From contig CAVPBX010000004.1 of the NCBI GenBank assembly GCA_963702305.1, positions 1 through 64,000 on the forward strand: a DNA stretch of 64,000 bases. Direction: 5' to 3'. Shown piece by piece: positions 8,272-16,106 of this stretch; the first letter of the stretch is position 1, and every line of letters begins with the position of its first letter. The translations under genes and the position numbers were made by a program. Source of the DNA: PALSA-693 sp963702305 (GTDB taxonomy: Bacteria; Actinomycetota; Acidimicrobiia; Acidimicrobiales; Palsa-688). The notes below the pieces were generated by a model. That model was given only the letters and a program-made list of their open reading frames with translations, did no database searches and was not told where the DNA came from.

Positions 8272-8284
8272 TAAGCAACGGTTA
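8272..8284. promoter_or_regulatory. LysR box upstream of the lysR gene
   Basis: TAAGCAACGGTTA is a second T-N11-A site sharing both arms with the box at 7308-7320. It lies about 20 bp before the preferred lysR start, consistent with autoregulation. Confidence 0.5.
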
Positions 8285-8350
8285 GGGGCTCGCAAACCAT
8301 CGCCGTCGAACGATCGAGCGGGGGATGACCTAAATCGGCCCGGAAGGGGA

Positions 8351-8387
8351 GGGCTCCCCTCAGGCGCCCCCCTTGCCAGGGGAGCCC
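8351..8387. terminator. Strong GC-rich hairpin in the 5' region of the lipoprotein gene
   Basis: GGGCTCCCCT (8351-8360) and AGGGGAGCCC (8378-8387) are perfect 10-bp arms with a 17-nt loop. No U-tract follows. It sits between the divergent lysR and lipoprotein genes, so it may be a leader hairpin rather than a terminator. Confidence 0.35.
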
Positions 8388-8428
8388 TTCCCGTTGTTGG
8401 GGCGCCACCCCAAGCGCACCATGACGCC

Positions 8429-9352
8429 ATGAACGCCACCAAGACCCTCGCCCTCGTCGCCTCGGCTGCCGCCGCCGCGGTCCTGGCGGCCGGGTGCGGC
8501 AGCTCCGGCTCCGGCCACTCCGCCGCCAAGCCGACCGTCCCGACCTCGGCTCCCGCGCCGCCGCCGCCGGCCGCGACCGTTCCCACCACTACCCCCCCGA
8601 AGATCACCCAGCCCGCCGCCTCGCCGGCCACCACTCCGCCGGCGCTGGTGGTATCGACACCGACGGTGCACGTCCGCGCCGACTGCGCCAAGCCGGGCTA
8701 CGAACCGTCGGCCATCATGCTGGCCTGCGCCGACGGCAACACCGAGCTGATCAACATCTCGTGGTCCAGTTGGGGCGAGTATACGGCCGTCGGGACCGCC
8801 GACCTTCGGGAAAACGATTGTCGCCCCAGCTGTGCCGGCGGCACCTTCCACCAGTACGCCGGCCGGCTGACCCTCTCGGGCGTCAGGACGTCCCCGCTCG
8901 GGCCGCTGTTCAGCGTCGCCGTCTTCACCTTCGACGGCACCCCTCCCGTGTATACCTCGCCGACCTGGACCTGGCCCCTGTCGGTCCCCGACACCATCCA
9001 CAACCTGTTCATCAGCGATCAACAGAAGGCGCAACTCGTCACCGCCTTCGCCGCCGCCCAGCACCTGACGCCCAATGAGATCCAGGGCGTGGCGCCCGGC
9101 AGCGTCTACTACGCCGAGGATGTCACCACCGCTACCGACTGGGCGGTCGCGACCATCCTTCCCTCGCCGTGGTATCTCGGCCTCCCGTCCGAGTTGCAAA
9201 CCAACTTCCAGGGTGGACCGTGGGTGTTCAGCCAGGTGAGCGGCGGGCCCTGGCAGTACATCATGGGCGTCGGGTCGGGGTGCCCGCTTGCGACCGACCT
9301 GCTGGCCGTATGGGGGAAGACCCCCGCCACCTGCCAGTTCCCGGCGGCGTGA
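8429..9352 (+). CDS. Secreted lipoprotein of unknown function
   Basis: A 307-residue protein with a signal peptide ending in the lipobox LAAGC, so Cys23 would be lipidated. A Pro/Thr/Ala-rich linker (about residues 24-80) would span the cell wall. The globular part (about 85-307) has repeated aromatic motifs such as ISWSSWGEYTAVGTA and four further cysteines (VRADC, MLACA, ENDCRPSC) that could form two disulfides. The ATG at 8429 is chosen because the open frame upstream (from 8156) lacks a signal sequence. I do not recognise a functional family; similar lipoproteins are common in actinomycetes. Confidence 0.8.
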   Translation: MNATKTLALVASAAAAAVLAAGCGSSGSGHSAAKPTVPTSAPAPPPPAATVPTTTPPKITQPAASPATTPPALVVSTPTVHVRADCAKPGYEPSAIMLACADGNTELINISWSSWGEYTAVGTADLRENDCRPSCAGGTFHQYAGRLTLSGVRTSPLGPLFSVAVFTFDGTPPVYTSPTWTWPLSVPDTIHNLFISDQQKAQLVTAFAAAQHLTPNEIQGVAPGSVYYAEDVTTATDWAVATILPSPWYLGLPSELQTNFQGGPWVFSQVSGGPWQYIMGVGSGCPLATDLLAVWGKTPATCQFPAA

Positions 9353-9377
9353 ACGCCCGGCCCGCCGCGACCACCGC

Positions 9378-10289
9378 CTACCGCCCGATGAGCTGCAGGT
9401 CCTCGCGGGTCAGCACGCCGGTGGTCAGCGACCACTCGGCCAAGTGATCCAGCGCCTCTTCCCCAACCAGGTTGGGGAAGCCGGCGTTGGTGAGCCGGGT
9501 CCGCAGGTGCTCGATCCGCTTGACCAGGGTGGTACGGGGCCAGCCCAGCATCGCCGCGGCGTCGGCGTAGCTGCGAGGGTGCGGATGGTACCGAGGGAAC
9601 GGCTCCAGGTACCCGGAGAAGAGCGACACCAGGGCCAGGCGGTCCAGGGCGTTGATCATCACCTCGCCGGCGGCCGCGGTCGGCATCTCGTCGCCCTCGA
9701 ACTGGGGCGCCTCGCCCGTGACCGACACCACGGACAGGTCGGCCTGCACATCGATGGCGTGCCGGCGCACCGACCCCTCCACCACCACCGTGAGCTTCCC
9801 GCCGAGGGCGATGCGGCGGCCCGGGACCACCAGACTGCGGATCCCGAGTTCGTCGACGACCGTCAACGTCCGCTTGCCACTGCGGTTCCACAGCCACCAG
9901 GCCCCGGACTCGTGCTGCACCGAGCCGGCCAGCCGGGAGATCCCCCGGTCCGACGAGTCGAGGCAGATGGTGCAGTTGGAGGAGCGGCCGAACGTCAGCA
10001 CCTCGCCCGGGCCCAGTTGGTGCGGCTCCCCGTCGTGCACCACCACCGCCACGTCCCCACGCTCCTCGGCCCCGCCCACCGCCGCCCCGGAATCGACGCC
10101 GATCGTCGGGCCGGCGTAGGTGGCGTCCGCATCCACCAACTGCTCCCCCTCGGTCGCCACTCCAGCCTCCAGTGCCCGTTCCGGCGGTTCCTCCGCCCTG
10201 CCCGCGCCAGCCACGGCCGTACGGTAGCGATTCCGGCGTCGCGGCACACGCCGGATGCCCGATCGGTCGATTTCCTCCTCGACGGTCAT
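9378..10289 (-). CDS. FHA-domain protein with C-terminal helix-turn-helix
   Basis: A 303-residue cytoplasmic protein. Residues about 82-165 form a forkhead-associated domain that should bind phosphothreonine: TFGRSSNCTICLDS holds the key Gly101-Arg102, then ISRLAG (Ser118-Arg119) and the conserved Asn136 (WLWNRSGKRTL). The C-terminal third (about 215-303) has SYADAAAMLGWPRTTLVKRIEHLRTRL, which reads as a helix-turn-helix. This architecture suggests a kinase-regulated DNA-binding protein. Its ATG overlaps the stop of the GNAT gene (ATGA at 10286-10289), so the pair is coupled. Confidence 0.85.
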   Translation of the reverse strand: MTVEEEIDRSGIRRVPRRRNRYRTAVAGAGRAEEPPERALEAGVATEGEQLVDADATYAGPTIGVDSGAAVGGAEERGDVAVVVHDGEPHQLGPGEVLTFGRSSNCTICLDSSDRGISRLAGSVQHESGAWWLWNRSGKRTLTVVDELGIRSLVVPGRRIALGGKLTVVVEGSVRRHAIDVQADLSVVSVTGEAPQFEGDEMPTAAAGEVMINALDRLALVSLFSGYLEPFPRYHPHPRSYADAAAMLGWPRTTLVKRIEHLRTRLTNAGFPNLVGEEALDHLAEWSLTTGVLTREDLQLIGR

Positions 10290-10928
10290 GGCGACCCTTG
10301 CGGCGGCCGGCGCATCGTCCACAAGGGGGGACCGGCCGGCACCGGGCGGAGCTCCTCGACCACCTCGTAACCGAACCGACGGTAGTACGGCACGTTGTCC
10401 GGCTTCTGGGTCTCCAGATAGCAGTCGAGGCCGTCCTGGTCGGCCTGCTCCATGCCGGCCGCCTGGAGTCGAGTCCCGATGCCGCCGCGCTGCACGGACG
10501 GGTCGACCACCAGCAGGAGCAGGTACCACAAGGGATCCTTGGGGTGGACCCGCTCGAGGGCGAGCAGGTAGCGCAGCCCGTCCCAGAGGGCGCGCTGGCC
10601 GTAGGGTCATGGCCCGCCCGGCGCCGAGGATCTGGCGGACCTGGGCCACCGCGGCGGGTGGATAGCCGCCGGGCGGCACCCACGCCGCCACCCCCACCAA
10701 GCGGCCGTCGACTTGTCGGGCCCCGGTCACCTGGCCGGCGGCGCCCAGCGAGGCCAACATGGCTCGCCAGAACAGCGCCAGGGCCCGGGCCCGCCGCACG
10801 CCGCCCGGCTCCAGGTACTCGAAGAACGGGTCGTGGTAGAAGGCCCGGGCCGCCACCATGGCCGCCTGGTCCAGATCCCGACCCCGGGTCGAGAGCGCCA
10901 CCAGGGAGGTCTCCGGGGCGCGCGGCAT
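10286..10928 (-). pseudogene. GNAT acetyltransferase with one frameshift
   Basis: The N-terminal half (AAMVAARAFYHDPFFEYLEPG to VGVAAWVPPGGYPP) and the C-terminal half (LYLLVVDPSVQRGGIGT-type acetyl-CoA loop, then YYRRFGYEVVEELRPVPAGPPLWTMRR) of one GNAT protein lie in two frames. The switch falls at the GGG run at 10605-10607; removing one base there would give a continuous product of about 213 residues. All GNAT landmarks are otherwise intact, including V/RxxGxG/A (QRGGIGT). The start is the ATG at 10928, 6 bp behind TAACGT. Either a recent pseudogene or an assembly indel; the good preservation favours the latter. Confidence 0.75.
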
Positions 10929-10934
10929 CTCCAA

Positions 10935-10940
10935 ACGTTA
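10935..10940 (-). promoter_or_regulatory. -10 box of leaderless promoter for the GNAT/FHA genes
   Basis: On the minus strand TAACGT lies 6 bp before the ATG at 10928, the TANNNT leaderless layout. Confidence 0.45.
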
Positions 10941-10969
10941 CGACGCAGCCCGCAATAGCATCGAGCCCG

Positions 10970-11860
10970 ATGATCCAACCACGCGATTTCGGCAGCACCG
11001 GCCATCGCAGCACCCAGGTGATCTTCGGGGCCGCGGCCCTGGGGACGATGAGCCAGGACCGAGCCGACGGGGTCCTCGAGACCCTGCTCGAGTTCGGCGT
11101 CAACCACCTCGACACCGCGGCCGGCTACGGCGACTCCGAGCTGCGGATCGCGCCGTGGCTGGCCCGCCACCCGGACCGCTTTTTCCTGGCCACCAAGACC
11201 GGCGACCGGACCGGTCCGGACGCCCGGGCCAGCCTGGAACGGTCGCTGGAGCGGCTCGGCGTGGACCATGTCGATCTCATCCAGCTGCACAACCTGGTGG
11301 AGGAGGACGAGTGGGCCACCGCCTTCGGCCCGGGCGGGGCGGTCGAAGCGCTCGTCCGGGCCCGGGGTGAAGGGCTGACGCGCTTCATCGGGGTCACCGG
11401 CCACGGCCTGCGCATCGCCGGCATGCACCTGCGCAGCCTCGAGCGGTTCCCCTTCGATTCGGTGCTGCTGCCCTACAACTTCATCCTGTGGCAAAACCCC
11501 AGCTACCGGGCCGACGCCGAGCGGGTCTTCGACCTCTGCCAGGAACGCGGCGTGGCGGTGCAGACCATCAAGTCACTGGCCCGGCGGCGCTGGGAGGAAG
11601 GCGACGCCGGCCCGCACTTCAGCTGGTACCAGCCCATCGCCGACCCCGAACCGATCGGCCGCGCCGTCCGCTGGGTGCTGGCCCGGCCGGGCATCTTCCT
11701 CAACACGTCCAGCGACGCCCGCCTGCTCCGGTCCATCCTGGAAGCGGCCCGCGCGGTGGAGCCGGGTGCCACTCGCCCGTCCGACGCCGAGATGCAGGCC
11801 GACGTGGACGCCCTCGGGATCCAGCCCCTTTTCGACGGCGACACCCTCGAACGAATCTGA
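10970..11860 (+). CDS. Aldo/keto reductase family oxidoreductase
   Basis: A 296-residue TIM-barrel aldo/keto reductase. Catalytic landmarks are DTAAGYGDSE (Asp and Tyr of the tetrad), FLATKTGDR (Lys) and LIQLHNLV (His). The C-terminal NADPH-binding end is degenerate but has the order ARPGIFLNTSSDARLL. It should reduce a carbonyl compound with NADPH. The ATG at 10970 follows a TAGCAT -10-like box 8 bp upstream; the frame upstream to 10172 belongs to antisense noise. It is divergent from the GNAT gene and convergent with pyruvate kinase, with a tandem repeat between the two 3' ends. Confidence 0.88.
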   Translation: MIQPRDFGSTGHRSTQVIFGAAALGTMSQDRADGVLETLLEFGVNHLDTAAGYGDSELRIAPWLARHPDRFFLATKTGDRTGPDARASLERSLERLGVDHVDLIQLHNLVEEDEWATAFGPGGAVEALVRARGEGLTRFIGVTGHGLRIAGMHLRSLERFPFDSVLLPYNFILWQNPSYRADAERVFDLCQERGVAVQTIKSLARRRWEEGDAGPHFSWYQPIADPEPIGRAVRWVLARPGIFLNTSSDARLLRSILEAARAVEPGATRPSDAEMQADVDALGIQPLFDGDTLERI

Positions 11861-11882
11861 GGGAGCGCGGGGGCGCGCCCCG

Positions 11883-11997
11883 TCAGGTGACGTCGCCGGT
11901 GTGCCTCAGGTGACGTCGCCGATGTCCCTCAGGTGACGTCGCCGATGTCCCTCAGGTGACGTCGCCGATGTGCCTCAGGTGACGTCGCCGATGTGAT
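11883..11997. repeat. Five tandem copies of a 23-bp repeat at the 3' end of pyk
   Basis: Units start at 11883, 11906, 11929, 11952 and 11975, each beginning TCAGGTGACGTCGCCG. The last unit is the real end of the pyruvate kinase frame (the TCA is its stop on the minus strand). The other four lie in the space between convergent genes. Each contains the near-palindrome GGTGACGTCGCC around GACGTC. Only one to three bases differ between copies, so the expansion is recent or maintained. Confidence 0.9.
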
Positions 11998-13393
11998 GGA
12001 TGCGGATGGTGTTGGTGGTACCGGGCTGGCCCGGCGGCGTCCCCGCCACGATCACCACCCGGTCACCGGCGTCGGCTCGACCGGACTGGCGCAGGGCCTC
12101 GTCGACCTGACGCACCATCTCGTCGGTGGTGGCCACCGTCGGGCCGATGAAGGTCTCCACCCCCCAGCTCAGGGCCAGCTGGCTGCGCACGACGGGCACC
12201 GGCGTGAAGGCCAGGATCGGCACCACCGCCCGATGCCGCGCCAGGCGCCGCGCCGTCGCCCCCGACTGCGTAAACGCCACCAGCGCCCGCGCCTCCACGT
12301 CGGCCGCCACCTTGATGGCAGCCGCGGCCAGGGCCGCGCTGTTCATACCCAGCGGGGCGGCGACAGACGGGAGGTGCCCGACCGCCTCCGTCTCGGCGGC
12401 CTCGATGATGCGCACCATGGTGGTGACGGCGTCGTGCGGATGGGCGCCGACGCTGGTCTCGGCGGAGAGCATGAGGGCGTCGGCGCCGTCGAAGACCGCG
12501 GTGGCCACGTCGGAGACCTCGGCCCGGGTGGGGCGGGCCTGGGTGATCATGGAGTCGAGCATCTGGGTGGCCACGATGACGGGTTTGCCCGCCTCCCGGC
12601 CCAGGTTGATCACCCGCTTCTGCACCAGCGGGACCAGCTCGAGGGGGGTCTCGACGCCCAGGTCGCCGCGAGCCAGCATGATGCCGTCGAAAGCGGCCAC
12701 GATCTCCGCTAGGTGGGCGACAGCCTGGGGCTTCTCGATCTTGGCGATGACGCCGGCCGGCGAGTCGAACTCCCGAAGGACCTCGCGCACGGCCTCGGCG
12801 TCGTCCGCGGATCGGACAAACGACAGGGCGACCATGTCCACGCTCAGGCCCAAGGCGAAGCGCAGATCCGCCAGGTCCTTGTCGCTCAGGGCCGGCACCG
12901 AGATGTCCACCCCCGGCAGGGACAGCCCCTTGTGGTCGCTGACCGGACCGCCGATCACCACCCGGCAGGCCACCTCGGGCGCCTTGACCGCCGTCACCTC
13001 CAGCGCCAGCTTCCCGTCGTCCACCAGCAGCACATCGCCAGGATGGACATCGTCCGCCAGCCCGCCATACGTCGTCGACACCCGGTCGGCCGTCCCCGCC
13101 ACCGGCTCGGTCGTGATGACCACCCGCTCCCCTGGCACCCACACGGCCCGGCCGTCCACGAACGTCCCGAGCCGGATCTTGGGTCCCTGCAGGTCCGCCA
13201 GGATGGCGACCGCGTGACCGGTCTCGTCACCGGCCCGGCGGACCCACTGGTAGTGGCGGGCGTGCTCGTCGTGGGTGCCGTGCGACAAGTTGAGCCGGGC
13301 CACGTCCATGCCGCACTCGATGAGCCGCCGCACCGACGCCAGGTCGGCCGTCGCCGGCCCCAACGTGCACACCACCTTGGCCCGCCGGCTCAC
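11975..13393 (-). CDS. pyk: Pyruvate kinase
   Basis: A 472-residue pyruvate kinase of normal bacterial length, converting phosphoenolpyruvate and ADP to pyruvate and ATP. Seen in order: KVVCTLGPAT at the N-terminus, LNLSHGTHDEH, DLQGPKIR, the B domain (about 70-170), the active-site lysine motif IAKIEKPQAV, LARGDLGVE, ATQMLDSM and the C-terminal regulatory domain with ARALVAFTQSGATARR. The GTG start is 6 bp behind a TAGGGT -10 box (13400-13405), so the message is probably leaderless. The last codons lie within a tandem repeat. Confidence 0.97.
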   Translation of the reverse strand: MSRRAKVVCTLGPATADLASVRRLIECGMDVARLNLSHGTHDEHARHYQWVRRAGDETGHAVAILADLQGPKIRLGTFVDGRAVWVPGERVVITTEPVAGTADRVSTTYGGLADDVHPGDVLLVDDGKLALEVTAVKAPEVACRVVIGGPVSDHKGLSLPGVDISVPALSDKDLADLRFALGLSVDMVALSFVRSADDAEAVREVLREFDSPAGVIAKIEKPQAVAHLAEIVAAFDGIMLARGDLGVETPLELVPLVQKRVINLGREAGKPVIVATQMLDSMITQARPTRAEVSDVATAVFDGADALMLSAETSVGAHPHDAVTTMVRIIEAAETEAVGHLPSVAAPLGMNSAALAAAAIKVAADVEARALVAFTQSGATARRLARHRAVVPILAFTPVPVVRSQLALSWGVETFIGPTVATTDEMVRQVDEALRQSGRADAGDRVVIVAGTPPGQPGTTNTIRIHHIGDVT

Positions 13394-13399
13394 CGCTCG

Positions 13400-13405
13400 A
13401 CCCTA
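13400..13405 (-). promoter_or_regulatory. -10 box of leaderless pyk promoter
   Basis: TAGGGT on the minus strand ends 6 bp before the GTG start of pyk; no ribosome-binding sequence is present. Confidence 0.5.
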
Positions 13406-13469
13406 CCGCTTGACTCTCCCGTTACAGGAGGGTGGATGCTGATTGAAACTGGAAAAAGGAGCAGATCCC

Positions 13470-13832
13470 ATGAGCGTCACGTTCTTCTCGGTCAGTATCG
13501 ATTGTGCCGACGCCGGCAAGCTGGCGGACTTCTGGGCCGGGGCCCTCGACCGGTCCGTCGACGAGGGCGGCAGCGGGGACTTCGCCGCCATCGGCATGGC
13601 GGCCGGCGGGGCGGAGGGCCCGGTCTGGATGTTCCATCGGGTGCCCGAGGCCAAGCAGGCCAAAAACCGGGTCCACGTGGATTTCCTGGCCGCCAACCTG
13701 GAGGAGGAGGTCCAGCGGGTCCTCACCCTCGGGGCCACCCACCTGGCGGATGTCGACGAAGGCGGCTTCCGGTGGGCCACCCTGGCCGACCCCGAAGGCA
13801 ACGAGTTCGACATCGTCGCGGCCCCCCAATAG
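13470..13832 (+). CDS. VOC-family (glyoxalase-like) protein
   Basis: A 120-residue vicinal-oxygen-chelate protein. The first beta-alpha-beta unit is VTFFSVSIDCADAGKLADFWAGAL, and the second ends in RWATLADPEGNEFDIV, the glutamate of which is a usual metal ligand. Many single-domain members bind small molecules or confer resistance; the ligand is unknown. AAAGGAG precedes the ATG at 13470 at good spacing, which decides against the in-frame start 27 bp upstream. Divergent from pyk. Confidence 0.85.
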   Translation: MSVTFFSVSIDCADAGKLADFWAGALDRSVDEGGSGDFAAIGMAAGGAEGPVWMFHRVPEAKQAKNRVHVDFLAANLEEEVQRVLTLGATHLADVDEGGFRWATLADPEGNEFDIVAAPQ

Positions 13833-13848
13833 CGGGCGCGGGTGCTGC

Positions 13849-16044
13849 TTATCCGACGGGCACGGTCTCGGGTACCTCGACGGGGGGCACCTCGACCTCG
13901 GCCCCGAGGGTGGGCAGCACCCGGTCCAGCCAGGCCGGGATCCACCAGTTGGCCCGGCCCAGCAGCTGCATGACCGACGGCACCAGCACCATGCGGACGA
14001 TGGTGGCGTCCACGAAGATGGCCGTCGCCAGCCCCAACCCGAACACGTCGAGCACCCGCAGCGGGTCGTTGATGACGAACGAGCCGAAGACGCAGACCAT
14101 GATGGCCCCTGCGGCAGTGATCACCCGGGCGGTGGAGGCCAGACCGTCGGCCACCGCGATGGTGTTGACGTGGCGTTTGCGCCACTCCTCCCGGATGCGC
14201 GACAGCAGGAAGACCTCGTAGTCCATCGACAGCCCGAACACGATGGTGAACATCATCAGGGGGATCCACGGATCGATGGGCCCCTTGCGGCTGACGCCGA
14301 ACAACGACGACAGCCACCCCCACTGGAACACCGCCACGATGACCCCGTAGGCCGCGCCCATGGACAACAGGTTCATGACGGCGGCCTTGATGGGGATGGC
14401 GATCGACCGGAACACCAGCATCAGCAGCACGAAGGCCAGCAGGATCACCAGCCCGATGACCAGCGGCAGCCGGTTGGAGAGGTAGTGGGAGGCGTCGACA
14501 CCGGCCGCGGTCACCCCGCCGACGAGCACCGTCACCCCGCTCGTGCCGACGGCCGCGGGGATCACCACGCTGCGCAGATGCCGCACCAGCGAAGCGGTCT
14601 GGGCCGCCTGCGGTGACGTGGTCGGGTAGGCGATGATCACCGCCGCGTTGCCGGCCGGGTTGAACACCGCGGGCGCCACCGCGGCCACCCCCGGCACGCT
14701 CGCCAACCGGGTGTCCAGGGCCTGGACCGCGGCCTGCCCCCCGGCGGGGACGTCGGCGGCGATGACCAGCGGCCCGTTGAACCCGGGCCCGAACCCCTGG
14801 GCCAGGAGGTCGTAGGCCTGGCGGGTGGTCAGCTTGGTGGGGTCGTTGCCGGCGTCGGAGAAGGCCAGGCGCATCGAGAACAGCGGGACGGCCAGCACGA
14901 CCAGCACGGCCAGGGCCGCGGTGCCGCACACCCAGGGCCGGCGTTGCACGGTGCGGCTCCACCGGTACCAGAAGCCGCTGCCCGCGGCGGGGGCGTGCAC
15001 CACCAGACCAGGAATATGGAGCCGGTCGATGGTGTGCCCGACGAAGCCCAGCATGGCGGGCAGCAGGGTCAGGGCCGCGGCCAGCACCATCAGCACCGCG
15101 GCGATGGCCCCGACGGCCAGGCCGTCCATGAAGGGCAGGCCCACCACGAACAACCCCAGCAGGGAGATGATCACGGTGCCGCCGGCGAACAGCACCGCCC
15201 GCCCCGCGGTGCTCAACGCCACCACGGTCGCCTGACGCGGGTCGCGGCCCTCGGTCAGCCCCTGGCGGTAGCGGGTCACGATAAACAGGGCATAGTCGAT
15301 GCCGACGCCGAGGCCGATCATGGCCATCAGCTCCGGCCCAAACGTCGGGACGGTGAGGCCGTGGCTGGCCAAGTCGACCAGGGCAAACCCGATCCCGACC
15401 CCGACCAGGGCGGTGATGACCGGCAGGCCCATGGCCACCACCGACCCGAAGGCGACCAGCATGATGATGATGGCGGCGGCGATGCCGATGCCCTCGCTGG
15501 ACCCCGGCGAGGCGGACACCGTCGACTCGATGGGGTCACCGCCGAGCGCCACCTCGAATCCGGGGTGGGCGAAGCTGCGGGCGACGCGGACCACCTGCTT
15601 GGTCTGGGAGGTCTTCAGGTCGGGGGTCAATTTGTCGAACTGCACCACCGCGAAGGCGGTGTGACCGTCGGCGGACACCTGGCGCTCGGCCCCGGTGGCG
15701 AGCGGGCTGCGCACCCCGGTCACGCTGGGCAGCGGCCGCAGGGCGTCCACCAATCGGGTGATCTCGGCCGCGTTGGCCGGGTCTTTTATCAAGCCCGAGG
15801 TGTGGATGACCACGTTGGCGCTGTCGCCGGCCTGCGCCGGGAAGCGCTGGGCCAACAGATTCTGGGCCCGTTGCGACGCCGAGTTACCGGACGCGAAGTT
15901 GTCGCTGAAGGCGCTGCCGACCGCCCCCGACACCCCGATCACCGCCACCACCATGACGATCCATCCCAACAGGACCCACCGCCGGCGGTCGTAGCACCAT
16001 CCCGCCAGCCGTCCCAACCCCGTCGGCTCGCGCCCAGTGTTCAT
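13849..16044 (-). CDS. MMPL/RND-family transporter
   Basis: A 731-residue membrane protein with the two-fold MMPL architecture: one N-terminal helix (WVLLGWIVMVVAVIGVSGAVGS), an external domain of about 130 residues, a six-helix bundle, a second external domain and another six-helix bundle. The paired proton-relay motifs are GLGVGIDYALFIVTRYR in the first bundle and VFGLSMDYEVFLLSRIREEW in the second. Such proteins export lipids or hydrophobic compounds using the proton gradient. It ends convergent to the VOC gene. No regulator is adjacent. Confidence 0.94.
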   Translation of the reverse strand: MNTGREPTGLGRLAGWCYDRRRWVLLGWIVMVVAVIGVSGAVGSAFSDNFASGNSASQRAQNLLAQRFPAQAGDSANVVIHTSGLIKDPANAAEITRLVDALRPLPSVTGVRSPLATGAERQVSADGHTAFAVVQFDKLTPDLKTSQTKQVVRVARSFAHPGFEVALGGDPIESTVSASPGSSEGIGIAAAIIIMLVAFGSVVAMGLPVITALVGVGIGFALVDLASHGLTVPTFGPELMAMIGLGVGIDYALFIVTRYRQGLTEGRDPRQATVVALSTAGRAVLFAGGTVIISLLGLFVVGLPFMDGLAVGAIAAVLMVLAAALTLLPAMLGFVGHTIDRLHIPGLVVHAPAAGSGFWYRWSRTVQRRPWVCGTAALAVLVVLAVPLFSMRLAFSDAGNDPTKLTTRQAYDLLAQGFGPGFNGPLVIAADVPAGGQAAVQALDTRLASVPGVAAVAPAVFNPAGNAAVIIAYPTTSPQAAQTASLVRHLRSVVIPAAVGTSGVTVLVGGVTAAGVDASHYLSNRLPLVIGLVILLAFVLLMLVFRSIAIPIKAAVMNLLSMGAAYGVIVAVFQWGWLSSLFGVSRKGPIDPWIPLMMFTIVFGLSMDYEVFLLSRIREEWRKRHVNTIAVADGLASTARVITAAGAIMVCVFGSFVINDPLRVLDVFGLGLATAIFVDATIVRMVLVPSVMQLLGRANWWIPAWLDRVLPTLGAEVEVPPVEVPETVPVG

Positions 16045-16106
16045 CAGACGCGATGTCTAGCAAAGGCGACTGGCCGGCCTCCAGGGATTTTGTCCGGCGA
16101 ATGTCG

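Noticed and set aside
10286..10928. Programmed ribosomal frameshift in the GNAT gene
   Set aside because: No slippery heptamer, pseudoknot or conserved biology for GNAT proteins; a single-base indel explains it better. The same applies to the SNF2 gene at 39521.
11883..11997. CRISPR array
   Set aside because: Units are directly adjacent with no spacers, and one is part of the pyk coding sequence.
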